A stretch of 64,000 nucleotides of DNA from Neodiprion pinetum (lineage: Eukaryota; Arthropoda; Insecta; Hymenoptera; Diprionidae), in assembly GCF_021155775.2 (NCBI RefSeq), contig NC_060236.1, positions 274,001 through 338,000 on the forward strand, given 5' to 3'. Numbering within the stretch: position 1 is the stretch's first letter; each line of letters starts with the position of its first letter. The position numbers and the translations under genes were made by a program. The notes under the pieces are model-generated. The model did not search any database. It saw only the letters and a program-made list of their open reading frames with translations, and was not told the origin of the DNA. This document shows positions 1-12,606 of this stretch, in pieces.

Positions 1-88
1 GAGTTCTCATCACCCGTCGCACTTTTCAATTCCCAAATTGATTACATGAATTTCACACTTGATATTGAGTGATCTTTTTTCTATTCAG

Positions 89-1354
89 CAAATGGAGTTT
101 GAATGGGTGCTTCGCGAGGAAGTACATTCGTCGCTGTCCCAGTTGCGCAACATTTTAATGGTGCGTATCGACATTGTTTGTAATTGAATTGATTACACGA
201 GTGTGCATAATTGGAGTCGTCGTGAAGTTTTCATCTCCGAGCAGGAAAAAAATAACCGCTCTCCAACCTTCGGAGTTGTGATATTCAACGATTAGACTTT
301 TTGACGTTATGCAATGCTACTTTGAGTAGCTAAAATATTCTACAATTGCAGAGTACAGATTACATGTTTCCTTTTTTCTTCTTATCAAGGACTGCGCACA
401 GAGGTTTCCGCTGGCATTATTCGGAAATGATCAGCCATACAAGACAGACAGATTCGTGTTTACAGCGCCGCACGATCAAGTGAAATGCGTCATAGTTTTG
501 ACAGGGGACAGTATTACAAATGCGGTGAGTATTGATTTTGCTGGTGGTGTTCTAATCTTTGTTATTAACTAAGAAATTCTTTAACCTCAGGAGGTCAATA
601 TCAAGGTTCAGCGTCAACAGAATACCAACATGAGAACCAGCATACAGAACGATCATCCTTGGAAACTCCAACAAATTCAAGACGCGGCCAATCATTTGCA
701 GCAGGCTATCGCTCACATAGACAACGTCGATCGTCACTATCTTTTTAAAACTTCTGACGAGGTTATGCACATATTGGGAAATATCTTGGGATGCCTTCAG
801 CGAAGTCGGACCAGCCTTATTGTACCACGAAAGAAAACTATAGACGATCTCATCAAAAGTCGCAACATGGTAACAAAAAATGATCTTTCTGTTATCCAGA
901 TATTGTTTTGAGATAAAGAAAACAATCAGAAAGCTTTTTATCGTAAATAGAAATGATAATAATGAACTATGTGTATTGTTTCAGAGATCGTTGAATCCGA
1001 TTTTACCAGACAATTTAGCGATCAGTTTTTATATACAAAGCTACAAGTTAGTTCTAGCTGTTTATCAATTGGAAAATGCCCACGGTAGCGTCAAGTACGA
1101 GACACATCAGGCTGAGTGTAGTGTACCGTGGTTAAATGAAGCATTGGTTCTACTTACCATAGCTCTACAGCTGTGCCAAAGATTGAAGGATAAGGTGAGA
1201 TGAGTGATGAGACTATTTGGCTCTGTTATGTTTATCACAACTTTACCTTCTTCAGATGACGAATCCTTTTCTTTAATCTATATAGATCTGCGTTTTCTCC
1301 CAGTACAAGGATTTTACAGTCGGATCCAGAGTACCATCTGCAATGGATTGGTAA
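89..1354 (+). CDS. rogdi: Rogdi homolog, C-terminal five exons (5' partial)
   Basis: Exons at 89-160, 390-524, 591-869, 985-1194 and 1286-1354 (TAA). All are phase 0 with GT-AG junctions and give 254 residues. The order of conserved blocks matches the Rogdi family: an EFxWxLxxEVHxxLxQL start, a DQVK segment, then WKLQQIQDAxNH, then PWLNEALVxxTxxLQLCQxLKDK, then a short VFSxY tail. Human Rogdi begins about 15 residues before the first block seen here, so the start codon and first exon lie left of the window. Rogdi is an all-alpha/beta-sheet cytosolic and nuclear protein linked to V-ATPase assembly (RAVE/Rabconnectin complexes) and to neuronal function; loss in humans causes Kohlschutter-Tonz syndrome. 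That role is family knowledge, not visible here. No frame breaks were seen. Confidence 0.93.
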
Positions 1355-3702
1355 CATTGACGAGAGTCCTGTTGAGTTGAATGTGTTTCAAATATCAATT
1401 TTATCCATTGAGCTTGCTACAAACCTGACGGCTTGAATTATTCAAGCTATCGTTTCTACACCTCGCGTGTTTCGGTACGTTGAAAAAACCAATATTTAAA
1501 TTTTAGGAAAGCCATACATTCTTATTTAATTTCACTTTTCTTACGATACTTACGATTTTCTTAACTCTCATCACCTCGCACACATTTATTTGAAAATATG
1601 TAACGTACATTTGTTTTATATATTTTTTTCTGTTTCTTCATTTTTAAACAAATTATCCAACGCTTTAGTCCCGCCGAATTTTATAAACTTTTTTTTTAGA
1701 TTTGTTTCTGTTATATCTATCGCAGAGTTTATGCAATGAATTAATTTTTATTTATCAGTATTTTTTTTTCAAATCCACGGAAAGCCCGCTTATTCGTAAC
1801 GATTTGTTACTTATAAATACGATACCCTATTTGTAAATTATATGTTACCAGATTATAACTAAAAAGTTGTTGGTAGTGTGGCTAGAATTGTTATAGAATA
1901 ATAATAATAATAATAATAAAAACAACAACAACAACAACAACAAAAATAATAATAATAATAATGGTAATCGCCCATTTTTGCACTATAAACTTGAATCGGA
2001 TACGAAAAATAATAATTGAAAGAAAAAACTAATACCAATAACATAGGTAATTTTAAATAAATAGTGATGGAAACAAAAATGCAGGAAATGAATATTAATG
2101 GTCATTCGAGAATAGGATGAGAAAAAATTTGTAAAAGAATGCAATTAGTCCTTGACTCCATGTTGCGAATCGTGATTGGAATTTCAGAGGCAACGAATTA
2201 AAGCCTGTATGTTCATAGCGACGGTCTCAAGAGATTGCGCCGATAAAAAGAAGTGTAGATACTTGGCCAATTATCTACGTGCCTCGTGTAACCGTTTAAT
2301 TTTAACAGTATTGTATTTAAGTATCGGTTTCGACGTTAGTCTACAATAATAATGTATAATGATAAAAGTAAAATTGGTCATAGGCATAATATTAATTGCA
2401 AACCAAGAAACTAGTGAAAAAAAAAAAAATAACCGATCCAAATTATAGTAGTTAGTGAATTGTAAATGTCAACTTGAAGTAATATGTAATTGAACTGTTG
2501 TTAAATTTTAATTCGTTATAGGTATCTTAATACTATGGTATACGCACGAATAATTGCGTAACGTCACGATTGATTTCAGAGAATGAAACCGACGCGCCTA
2601 TACCCGTATATGCATACATGCATATGTAAAACTTATTTAATTTTTTGTAAATAGTATCATGATTATCGTAATATGTTATAGCAATTATTGTGCGATCATT
2701 GTTATTCAGCTATAAATGTAATAATTAACGCGGTATGTGAGAGATTTTACTTACTATTATGTATAGCCTGAAATAGACGATGATTTGTAATGTAATTTTT
2801 CGGCACTGCAAAACCTACAAGAATGCTGGGAAATGAAGCAACAAGGCGCGAATTGAGTTTTTCGATATTATTAAACGGAATTCTTAAACCGCAAGTTTAA
2901 ATTTTCTAATAATTCTTCTGCTAGGGTGATTTTTGTTCATATAAATTTAATAACTAATTGTAAGTGTACAGTTACAGTACACACATCACCGTTATGTACG
3001 TAAAACTTGACAATTAAAATGAATTTGTGTGGATTTTAATCAATGCCTGCATAACGTTGCATTTCGCATTCTTGTATTACCGTCTTATTATTATTACTAT
3101 TCTTTTAGCACGTATCTTTGAATATCTTCATTGAATTTTAGGAATTATGCTAAAAAATATTTAAAAAAAAAATAACGACAACCACGCGCATCAGGTTTTA
3201 CGCATCCGCAAATTGTTAATAACGCACGGTCGAAACTGAAACGAATGCAGTTTATGGGTCCTGACAATAAAATAATTACAGTGTGTTTGATGTGGTGGTT
3301 GCAAAGAGGTCGGCCACAATGTTTATTGCGTTTGAATAAAACGTTAACCACCCTTATAACTGCACTTTATACGTATAAGTCTCAGAGATGTTGAGTGACT
3401 CTAAACAACTCTCTACATCTCCCGCGTGTAGACAAATCGCGTTTCCATTGTAGTTTGTATTTTAGAAAGAACCAAACTAAGATAGTCCAATTTGGGTGTA
3501 TTTATTGTTATGTGGAACAGTTTTCGAAGCAATAAACTGTACAAGTTAATCGAAACAAGTTTTGTCTTTCTTTCAAATATCAATTTATTTCACGCCTCTC
3601 CTACTCCCAAATCACATCGATGACAAAATCGGCAAATTCACAATCAGTCTCATCGAAAAGAAAAAGGTTCTCATAAGATTACCTTCAATTCTTCTTCAGT
3701 TG
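1355..3702. other. rogdi 3' region, convergent with the dehydrogenase gene
   Basis: This is a 2.3-kb AT-rich stretch with no convincing coding frame, read as rogdi 3'UTR plus the convergent spacer. Plus-strand AATAAA hexamers occur at 2056, 3335 and 3531, so several polyadenylation sites are possible. A perfect Pumilio-type TGTAAATA lies at 2646-2653. A minus-strand hexamer (TTTATT on the plus strand, near 3583) could end the dehydrogenase transcript. UTR length is an inference without RNA data. Confidence 0.5.
1897..1963. repeat. Compound (AAT)n-(AAC)n-(AAT)n microsatellite
   Basis: The sequence shows three consecutive blocks: AAT units to about 1919, AAC units 1921-1942, then AAT units to about 1962. 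It lies in the presumed rogdi 3'UTR. Confidence 0.9.
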
Positions 3703-5896
3703 TCAGTTAAACACTTTCGAGTAGTAAGCCGAGGAAACTCGAAGCGCTTCGTCCCTGGTAAAGATCGGTGTGTAACCGATGTGAATAGCGGCTCGACTTC
3801 GATTATGCAGAATCATGGATCCCAGGTAGGCAATCAAAGATCGTGGTGATATCTGACAATTTTACGTAACTGTCGAACCACGATTTTCCCATCCGCAAGT
3901 GGCAAAAGAGAAAGAAAAAAACTCAAGAGGTCAATACTTACGGGAAGTTTTTTCCTAAAAAATGGTAAATAAGCGATCGCTAGTTCGGCTATCACGGCAC
4001 AGATGTAGGAAACCACTATTGGAATAGACCACGACAAAGTAACGTGGTGATTGGAATTCCTCGTCAAACGTTCGCAAAATCTAAGCAAATTCTCTACCGT
4101 TGTATCGTCCGTTACGAATACCGGAAGTCCTCCTATCCCGTCCGGACATCGTGCCAGCGCGTTTTTCGCGCATATAAATGCCCACGCCATGTTGCCTGCC
4201 CGCAATATTATTGTGAATTATAAAATTTCTGTTAGAAAATTCACACGCATTGCTGAACTCACCTACATACGCCATTTCTTGCTTTCCTCCAACACCTGCC
4301 ACCCTCACCAGCGAGTTTCCTTGCTTTTTTGCAACCTTCAAAATTTGCCAAACACATCCCAAGTCACCCTCGCCGTAGAGCAGCGGGGGTCTCAAAGAAA
4401 CTGTCCGAAGCGTCCCACCTTCGCAGAGAAGAGAGAGAGATTAATGAAATTTTCACCGGTTCGTTAAATCGTTCGAAAATATTACACGGCAGAGTGCTCG
4501 AAGGAATTCGCAATTAGGGTGTTTCCTATTATTATTCGAGAATCATATTCGATCATGAATTTCAAGGAAAACAGTTTTTCCCCAAGTACGGGTGAAATCT
4601 TTCACGAGTTCGAGAGTACCGGAATGAGTTACAGAAACAAGACAAGTCACGCATCTTGCAATGATTACCGAAAAGCCGATTCACATTGTTGGCTTTCTGG
4701 ACGAAAATTACGCGAGAATGATGAACTCGGTGAGTAAACAGTGCCAACAGCTTTGTACCGTTCTTAAGTGGTGTTCCATCGGCCGCGAGGACGATTCTTT
4801 CAGCCCTTAGCTTGGAGGTGGCGTACTCCCGTAAGATCAATCTGTTCTCATCATCCGGTGGAGGGGCCCTTGACTCCTGGGAGTAAACAACCATCGCGAC
4901 GATTCCACCGCGGACGTACGACTGAAGGGTGACTTCGGTGGTGCTGCAGTGCACGAGGCGAGGGACACTCTCTTCTACGCAAAGCTCGAGGAGATTTTTC
5001 GTAGCTGAAATGCAGTGATTACAGAAGCAAGGAATGAGAGAGCTTCTCGCGCTCAATGCTGCGGCGACTTGACCGGCCCTGACAGTGTAGCGAGGGCAGT
5101 AAATACCGCTTCGTGAGAGTTAACGATATTACGTGTAATTTACCTGCCACATTGTTACGGTGGAGGGCTTCTACGTCGGGTGGAAAATCGTACGAAACGA
5201 GAGCGGCGCAGTGAAGAACGACGTCGACGCCTCGCAAAGCTCCTCGGCATTTCTCCTTGTCGTATAAATCAGCCTCGAGATATACTACAGGTTTGCCGCC
5301 CTCGGGCAGATCTGTGTTAGGGTCAAGCGAAAAAAAACAACCGATTCATTATTCACGAGAGGAAATATTCGGCTTCCACATTTGGGCGTCACTGAGCAAT
5401 ATGGCGCCGGGTAGACCGATCAGCCGATCGTTTTAGCCAGATTAAATGAGTATCAACGGACAGAAAACTTCCTCCGAGAAGTCAGTATCTTATTTTATCA
5501 CAATAAACTGGCCAAGCGTGTAATAACATATTACAGAAAAATTACTATACAAGTTTCACGAATAAATACGACTCATTCTAAGCTTTACTCATCCCGTCAT
5601 CAGGCGACGACTTGCGCTTTAACGTAGTCATTATGCTTGAATAAACTCGGTGGAAAATTACTTACCTAAAATATTATTGCATCGAACTTTATCCAGTATC
5701 CGTATTTCCCGTACTGTCTCGTCCTTCAGAAGATGCTTGACCATATGCTGACCCAAGAACCCGCTACCGCCTGCAGGTTGTTGAACAAAGAGCAAGAAAA
5801 ATCTGTAAAATTATTGTCTAGTTGCAAGTTTGTCGGATTTAATTTCTATTTACCGGTAACAAGAGCAATCTCTGAGCGCGACCCGTTCCAGGCCAT
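3703..5896 (-). CDS. 3-beta-hydroxysteroid dehydrogenase family protein (extended SDR)
   Basis: Seven exons, read right to left: 5896-5854, 5770-5666, 5311-5144, 5004-4759, 4418-4263, 4195-3942, 3852-3703 (TGA). The CDS is 1122 nt, 373 aa, the usual length for this family. The chosen ATG is preceded in frame by a TAG at 5917-5915. The Rossmann motif TGGSGFLG is at residues 14-21. The catalytic YxxxK is YATSK (Y166, K170), with S126/T127 in the expected Ser/Thr position. A family block RPPLLYGEGDLG follows. A hydrophobic segment at about 299-319 suggests membrane attachment, as in 3beta-HSD enzymes of ER or mitochondria. The family oxidises 3beta-hydroxysteroids using NAD(P); many insect members have unknown substrates, so steroid activity is not proven. 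All junctions are GT-AG. The last acceptor (CAG before 3852) is the least certain. Confidence 0.9.
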
Positions 5897-6929
5897 GTTC
5901 AGCAGCAAATGAAGCTACTGACTCAGCGAATTCCTATCTAAAAGCAGTAGGGTATCGCATTCTGCTTACTGCACAAAGTTGATGAAAGTTGAAGCACTTC
6001 TGTGTGGTTTTAGAACTCATCGGCTGTACAAGCGTTAATGGAATAATGCCTGTGCACCTACGGAAGGTATGATCGCTTATATGATGTAACAATACTTTCA
6101 CTCGGTTCCTTCAAATTCAATCGATAAATCACTAATAGATCTGAGTGTTATTTCAAATTTCAAAGAATAGCCATTACGATATATTTTTATATTCCTATCT
6201 GGCGATGTCGAAACTTGAGAAACGCTTATGTGATCGTCACCTTCACTTCACGATATGTTCACCAATCGCGAAAGAAGCCGGAATGTGAATAATACTATCA
6301 AAAACAAAGCCTGCGTCGTCTCATCAACTGCGATACTTGAATGTAAAAAATGTGGAGCATGCACGTCATAGGTACAGATACGCAAATGCAATAAAGGCAT
6401 CTGACAACGAGCGATTACGATCGGTTCGACGTGCTAATTGGCCATTTCATAATATAGACTTCCATTCAAGTGGCCTGTCTCTTTTCCGTGATTTCAATAG
6501 TCAATCAGCACCCATATATATACGGATCGGATATCCGACTGTGTATCGTCGATAGTCGTCCGACAATTATCCGGCCAATTAGCGTTTTTGAATATCGGCT
6601 TGTGGCCGTAAATGAGCAGGGTGGAATGTCCGCGCGGACCAAATTATCGTTCGAGTGATGCGACGGCATCTATTCTGAAAGCAACCCTTTTGGCTAACCT
6701 AACCTAACATAATCAGGTGACGCAAAGTTTGTCTACTCGGTTTACAATTAGTGATTAAGTCGGCAAATATCCAACAATATGAAGCGCCCGAGGTGTCAGC
6801 ACTGTTTTTTTTTTTTCGCACAAAGAAACACGGCGACAGTCGACGGTGATGGTCGTTTGGAAGTAGCTGTGGTGAATTTACTTGTTGAAACGTCGATTTA
6901 AAAATATTTACTGCTTTGGCATTGACATT
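5897..6929. promoter_or_regulatory. Divergent intergenic region between dehydrogenase and ZAD gene
   Basis: About 1 kb separates the two start codons, which face away from each other. It must hold both 5'UTRs and promoters and may be a shared bidirectional promoter. The sequence is AT-rich in its first half. A short telomere-like array, CTAACCTAACCTAACAT, sits at 6694-6710. I could not fix a transcription start or a TATA box. Confidence 0.45.
6694..6710 (-). repeat. Short TTAGG telomere-like array
   Basis: Three CCTAA-type units in tandem (CTAACCTAACCTAACAT), the complement of the insect telomere unit TTAGG. It lies about 220 bp upstream of the ZAD gene start codon. Arrays this short are common in insect genomes. 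Confidence 0.6.
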
Positions 6930-9204
6930 ATGGACATTCAGCAGAAGTGCCGGCTGTGTTTTTTCAAAGTTCACAAACCCCAAAATATCTTCACTACCTC
7001 GGGTCTGCTGAATAAAATTAGAAAGTTCACCGACATTCAGGTATGAATAACGATTATTCAATGATATTTACCAATTCTGATCAATATCAACTTCGATACG
7101 AAATCGGCCTCATCGTGCCACATTAGTTGTTAGGTTTACTAACCTATTCTTTCCTCACGCCTGTTTCCTTTTCTCATGTTTTACACCAACCATTTTCGCC
7201 CTTCAATGACACGGAAAATTGCAGGAGGGTTGCCTATATGTCGTGCCCAGCAGGCGTCGCAGACGCGGCACGATAGGCAACCCGATTCACATTTGCGTCT
7301 ATGCGGTCTCTTTCTATCTGGTGATTTCGATCGAAACGCTTCGGAAAGACGGTGTTTACTTATTGTTAGTGAATGAATTTATGTATTTTTCACCGTAGAT
7401 TTACCGTCTTTTCGACATTAACTCTGGCCGAGTTTTATTACGAATGTTAGAGCGTGTAGTTTCTTGTACAAAACACAACGGTATCTTGGTACAATCTTGT
7501 ATTGCAGGTAAAACGAGGAGATGGCCTGCCGAGCAGCGTGTGCGATCTGTGCGTTATGAAATTAAAAATCGCGGATAAATTCCGTCGGCAAGTGGGAAGA
7601 ACGGACAAATTGATCCGAGCCTTTGTCTCAAGCCATGCAGGGTCCCAGCGGTACAGTTCGAAGAATAAAAGTATGCCGAATCTACGGAAATTCGGCACGA
7701 GTAATTCCTTCCACGATTCCCAAGATCTGGTCAGGTCGAATTACCGACATAGAGTCTGTCGAGAACGGATGCACACTTCGAGGAATATGTCGAGTTTCAG
7801 GTGGCGGGATGGATCGAGCGGTAGGAAATCGCGAAGCGTCGTCCGACGCGGGGAGAGCGATTTGGACCGATCTTTCATCTACTCGAGCTCAACAGCGAGG
7901 TCATTGACCGCTAGTTACACGACATTGACCAATCGTTGCCGTGCGGAGGAAAACCCTGAGGATTTCTCGCTGCCTTCGTCGTTTGCGAGTGTTTTCGATT
8001 CGAACGAGCGGCAGGATAACGGAGCGAAGAGAACGCGCGGCTTTCGAATCGTGCGACACAGGCAGCGAGAAAGACGACTCTTGAAAAAGCGACAGGTCCG
8101 CGGCGAGGAGTCCCTCAAGAGTACGAGCAGGAACGTAATTAACTACCAACTTGCATCGAGCGGCCAACACGCCCTCCAACAGAGCTGCGGACTCCCCTCG
8201 GATCCTCTGAATTTACTAAAAGTAAAGAAAGTCCGGCCCCTCCTTGATCGTAACGACGACGACGACGACTCCGCGGCTTCCTCCGTTTCCACCGGACGCT
8301 CATCGCCGTCATGGCGATATGACGGGAAAGCCAGACTCGCACGGGACTTTCAAACCCGTTTTTCATCCCCGAGCTCCGCGGGCTCAAATTTTTCCGACGA
8401 GTTCTTCGACCCGATTACGCCGGAAAACGCCGTCCCCCAGAAACGATACTTTTACCAAAGAACCAGAGTCGTTTCTGAAACTCGCCTGGCTTCCGCCAAC
8501 GTTCACACAATCGACGTCGGCCGCGCTCAGGGTGACGGCCCCGTCCCGACCACCGATAACTCAAAAATCCCGGTCAACTGCCCCTTATGCAAAAAGATCT
8601 GCGCGAGCCTGCACGGCTTCAAGGTAACCACGATATTTATTCACCTGTCGGCGATTCCGTGTCTAGGCGTAAATACTCTATTAATGCAAAATAATGTACA
8701 AAATAAATCAACGACACACAACCTAAGTAGTTATCGGTGAAGGTCCCGGTGCCTGCGATATTTATTATATAGATAGGCAAGCGTAGCTAGTTACGCTTAC
8801 ACGCAATACACAAGTACCTCAGATGTATCTTCGGTTGTCTATGTGCAGGCGAAACATCGTCCGCACCGGGAACCTTTACCGAAAACTCGGTGGTATGTAA
8901 CGCGATTAGAAAACTTTGGCATGAAACGTTTTCTTTGAAAATGTAATATTATCGTATAATGACATCGATATTTCGTGCGTAGATTCACGTGCGGATGCAC
9001 GCATCGGAGAAATGCCGATTATGCGAAGCTTCAACGGAGAGCAAAGAAAAGTTCAGAAAACACATGGTGTCGCACGTCGAGTCGTCCGAGTCGAAGCCTC
9101 AGTTTCAGTGCAGATGCTGCAAGAGGGTTCTTAAAACGAAAGCGGGTCTGAGCATCCACGTCCGAATTCACTCGAAGAGCGTACCTGCGGCCATCGGAGT
9201 ATGA
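6930..9204 (+). CDS. ZAD / C2H2 zinc-finger transcription factor
   Basis: Exons 6930-7040, 7508-8623 and 8983-9204 (TGA), all phase 0 with GT-AG junctions; 482 aa. The ATG is the first after an in-frame TGA at 6873. The N terminus is a ZAD domain: paired cysteines C7/C10 (CRLC) and C49/C52 (CDLC), the second pair carried on exon 2. A long, low-complexity Ser/Arg-rich linker (about residues 95-390) includes a basic run near RRQRERRLLKKR. Three C2H2 fingers end the protein: C395/C398/H411/H415, C423/H436/H440 with C420, and C452/C455/H468/H472, all with C-x2-C-x12-H-x3-H spacing. The intron at 8624-8982 splits finger 1. ZAD proteins are arthropod nuclear DNA-binding factors that dimerise through the ZAD. 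The linker is fast-evolving in this family, so I give no orthologue name. Confidence 0.88.
8728..8887. repeat. Foldback element in ZAD-gene intron 2
   Basis: The left arm at 8729-8750 (containing TCGGTGAAGGTCCCGGTGC) is the imperfect inverse of the right arm at 8861-8886 (CCGCACCGGGAACCTTTACC followed by GAAAAC). About 21 positions match with one single-base gap. A smaller inner hairpin with AAGCGTA/TACGCTT arms lies between them. The size (about 160 bp) and terminal position of the arms suit a small MITE. No clear target-site duplication was found. Confidence 0.45.
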
Positions 9205-10017
9205 TCTCAATCCCCGAAAACTTACAACGTTCAACGAGGCTACAGTGCTCACAATCAATGCGTGCCGTAGCCGTTTCGATTCGGAGTAAATTGCCTGCGG
9301 TGCGTCAGGAAGGTTCTTTGTAAGATTAGCGCGTCAAAGAGTAAACTAATTACAAATCGATTAATTTTAAAGCGATCAGTGAATACCGCTGTATGTTGTT
9401 TACGTGAGAAAGGTATTTGCGACGAGTATGGTATTTACTCGCTTTACGTTTTAGGTTTTAATTCATTTTATCTGCAGACATATTGTTTCCATGATACAAT
9501 AACTAATAGAATGTATTCCCCATATAGATTCGAGATGAAAAATGTCAAGTTTTGTAGAAACTAATTTCCACAGTATAACCCAGTGTCTCAAACCCGAACA
9601 ATGCCCTCCTTCAAAAAAATGCGTTCTTCAAACAGATTGTATAAATGTGACGCCGGCTCATTAATCCCCACCGGTGCACATGCATACAAACCGGGTGCGA
9701 TCAAAGCAGTCAAGCTGGAACGCTGCGGGAAGGGGATTTTCGAATTAAGTCCAGCAGAACTGCATTGTGCCCACGAAGGATTAATCGAGCCGTAGATCTT
9801 CGCCGTGTTACTCGGCAGCTGATAGGACCGCGCTATTATTTGTTTAGTTATTGTGGGGCCAGGGTTGAGATGGCGCGTGATTAATAGACCTTAACGAACA
9901 CAAGCGTAACATTCGATCTGACCCGGATAAACAAACAGCCCTGACAAAACACATGATTGATTTTAATCATAGTTTTAACACTTTACCGACCGACAGCCTA
10001 TTGATCGGCTATTGGTC

Positions 10018-10101
10018 GTTGATATAGTTCTGCTCGATATAGTTTCGCTCGATGTAATTTCGCTTGATATAGGTCCGCTCGGTATAATTCCGCTTGAAAA
10101 A
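10018..10101 (+). repeat. 15-bp minisatellite, about 5.5 copies
   Basis: Units of 15 bp starting at 10027, 10042, 10057, 10072 and 10087, after a partial unit. Consensus is close to GTTTCGCTCGATATA, with 2-4 differences per unit. Because 15 is a multiple of three, the array is open in one frame and would encode a repeated Ile/Leu/Asp/Ser-rich pentapeptide; nothing else supports coding. Confidence 0.75.
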
Positions 10102-10898
10102 GGGGGTTACTCGGTGTCAACGGTCATCAATAAGAATAACGTATCTCTGACGTTTCCGCCCTTTGAGGGGGGCCCTTATCAGACTAAAATTAATGCATCG
10201 CGAGAAAAAAAAATCAAAAAAACATAACGAAGTACATCCTGTAAGACAGTTATAAACAACTCAAAAATGACGTCATTGGCCGACGCGAAGGTCACGAAAA
10301 AGTGGCTTCGCACAATCCACCTCGGTATCTCGATGAATATAATGCGTGTACTTTATACACTGCACAGGGTGATTTCCCGCGGCGGCCAAAACGCAGCAGC
10401 GCCGTAAGTTTCCTCAAAAATCAGTTCGAGTTTGACAAAAAGCGTCAAACACATACGGTCAATCTTATAATTCAGTGGATTCGGAAACAAAATTCGAACG
10501 TTATTTTAATCGAGAAAATTATTTCAACTAATGGGATGGTGAATAAAAAAAATTATTTACGGCAAAATGATGATAAAATTGTAAATTACACTAAAAAATT
10601 TTACGAAAATTTAGGGAACTTGTGTGGAAGTTATGCAACTTTAAATAAACAGTTGTGTATTTATTCTTGGAGTAAAATGAATTTTCAATTGGATTTACTC
10701 GCCAAGGATCTCCCTAAAATTCCTGAAACGTCGATACCGAATTCTTCGTACTAGAATTAATCAATGCGAGGTTTTTTTTAACTTTATTTATATGAAAACC
10801 GTGGCATCATCGTCGGTGAAGGTGTGGAATCTGATCCTTGAGAAGACGAGCAGAGCGTTTCTCCTCATCTTCGCGTGATGAAAATTTTTTTATCTTGA

Positions 10899-11156
10899 AA
10901 TGAATCAGCTGCTCTTCGCCTTGGCTCGAATACGGATTCGGCGGAACCGCAGATCCCGCTCACCGAGATTTTATTTGATTGGCTTTTGGAGTGCTCTCTT
11001 CGAGACGTCTCCGCGGGAAGCCGCCGCCGACGTACATCCAGTCAGCATTCTGCGTCGCGATCCTCCGGTGCAGTTCCTGACGTCACAACACCACTATCAG
11101 ATCACTTCGAGTCTGCACCCTATCTCGCCCCATCTCGGCTCTCCTCGGATTCTTAG
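10899..11156 (+). other. Coding-like open frame, possible exon
   Basis: 86 codons without a stop after the TGA at 10896, ending TAG at 11154-11156, with no ATG. A CAG acceptor-like site precedes 10909, and the frame ends exactly at a GTATAA donor-like site. The residues look protein-like: an acidic and Leu-rich segment, then a basic run, then a Ser-rich tail. I do not recognise it. It could equally be chance in a GC-richer patch. Confidence 0.15.
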
Positions 11157-12606
11157 GTATAACCCGGGGTTATGCATAGGTAGAGGAAGCGAGGAACTTG
11201 GCCCGACGTCAACCCGGAATCCGCGCCCCGCGGGGGTTCGTCGCCGTCGATGAAAATGCAGCGTCAATTAATCGGACGAAACATTTATAAGGTGTTATAC
11301 CAAGTACAGTAATGTTCATTAATAGGTATTAAACAAACGATACGTCGAACATAGATACGTAATGATTCTATATAAAAAATAATTAATTTCAGTTTTTATT
11401 CCGCTGACAAAGCTGAGATCCGCATACCTTTGAACAAAATAAACCCGAATCTAATCGAATAACCGGTTGTCGAGTTATAAATTCCCCAAATTCCCGCACT
11501 CGTTTCACAAAACCGGGTATCACGGGGTGTAATTTGGTTGAAGCGTAATAAGTGGCGCGATGCGCGTCGACCGCGTCACGTGATAAGTATCAGTGGAAAT
11601 TCCAGACATGGTGTGCTTTCGTATTTGGTACCAAATAATTCATTTCCCCGGTATAATTTGCGTTTACCTACCGGATTATTCGTCGTGCGGAAAGCTCGCG
11701 AATGAACGGTCGGGTTCAAAGCTTTGCTGCTTAGACGTCGGCTAACGGCCACCGGTCACTCGCAGGTATCCGTGTGACGTGAGAGCTTGCGGGAAATTAG
11801 GGTATCAGCGTTTCCCGGATTGATCGTCGCGACAAGAAATTCGGCGGGCGTTTTTAAATCGGCCGTATCGGTACGGGGGTTTTACGTCATATTCGCTTCT
11901 AGCTGTGTGCAGTGCATGCGAGCCGAACAGCTTTATATCGCGGCGATGTTTTTCCCTCTTCTACTCTTTTACTTCCGGTTATTTGTTACTACACCGGAAG
12001 CTACGGCGTAATGAAATATATCTGCGCACGTTACACGTTCCAAACCGAGCTCCTCCGCCTCTGCACCCCTTGCCCCGCAGGGCTGCATCCTTCGGTGATT
12101 CATAACCCCCGATTTTGTCCGCGAATACGGTCCATGCGAAATACTGCGCGCGATCTGCTCATCCTGTTGTTTTACCTTTTCGCTTCTTCCCTCCCCTTAC
12201 CCACCCGTTCCCACCGCTTTTCTCGTGTTGCAATCCCCTGTTTTTGCACTCAGGGCACAGATTTATCCCGGCGTGTAAACCAACCCTCTGCATCATAGCT
12301 GCAGTGCAGAAATCGTAACGTTGTATGCTTAACGAATTACACAGAGCGATCCGATGTTGTATTACAGTTGCGGTACACGTATAAGTGTATCGCATCGCCA
12401 CGATAATTGACTTGTTCTCATTCCGACATTCGGCCTGCAATAGACGATGCAATTTCAGAGCCATCGACTGCTTTGAGTCCATTCGACACCGTCTCGATTG
12501 CATCGAATTGCTATCAGTTTTTCACCTTCTCTTCTCCAGCCAGCTCTTTCGATCCCTATGACGGTCCGTCTGTAACGTCGAATTGACGGATTTATTAGAG
12601 CCACCC

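Noticed and set aside
7901..8387. Long open frames on the minus strand opposite the ZAD-gene exon 2
   Set aside because: They are antisense shadows of a GC-rich, Arg/Ser-rich coding exon; the plus-strand frame has ZAD and C2H2 signatures and clean splice sites.
10302..10754. 150-codon open frame
   Set aside because: It starts with GTG, has no ATG until about residue 78, no splice-site support and no family features; AT-rich second half looks like chance.
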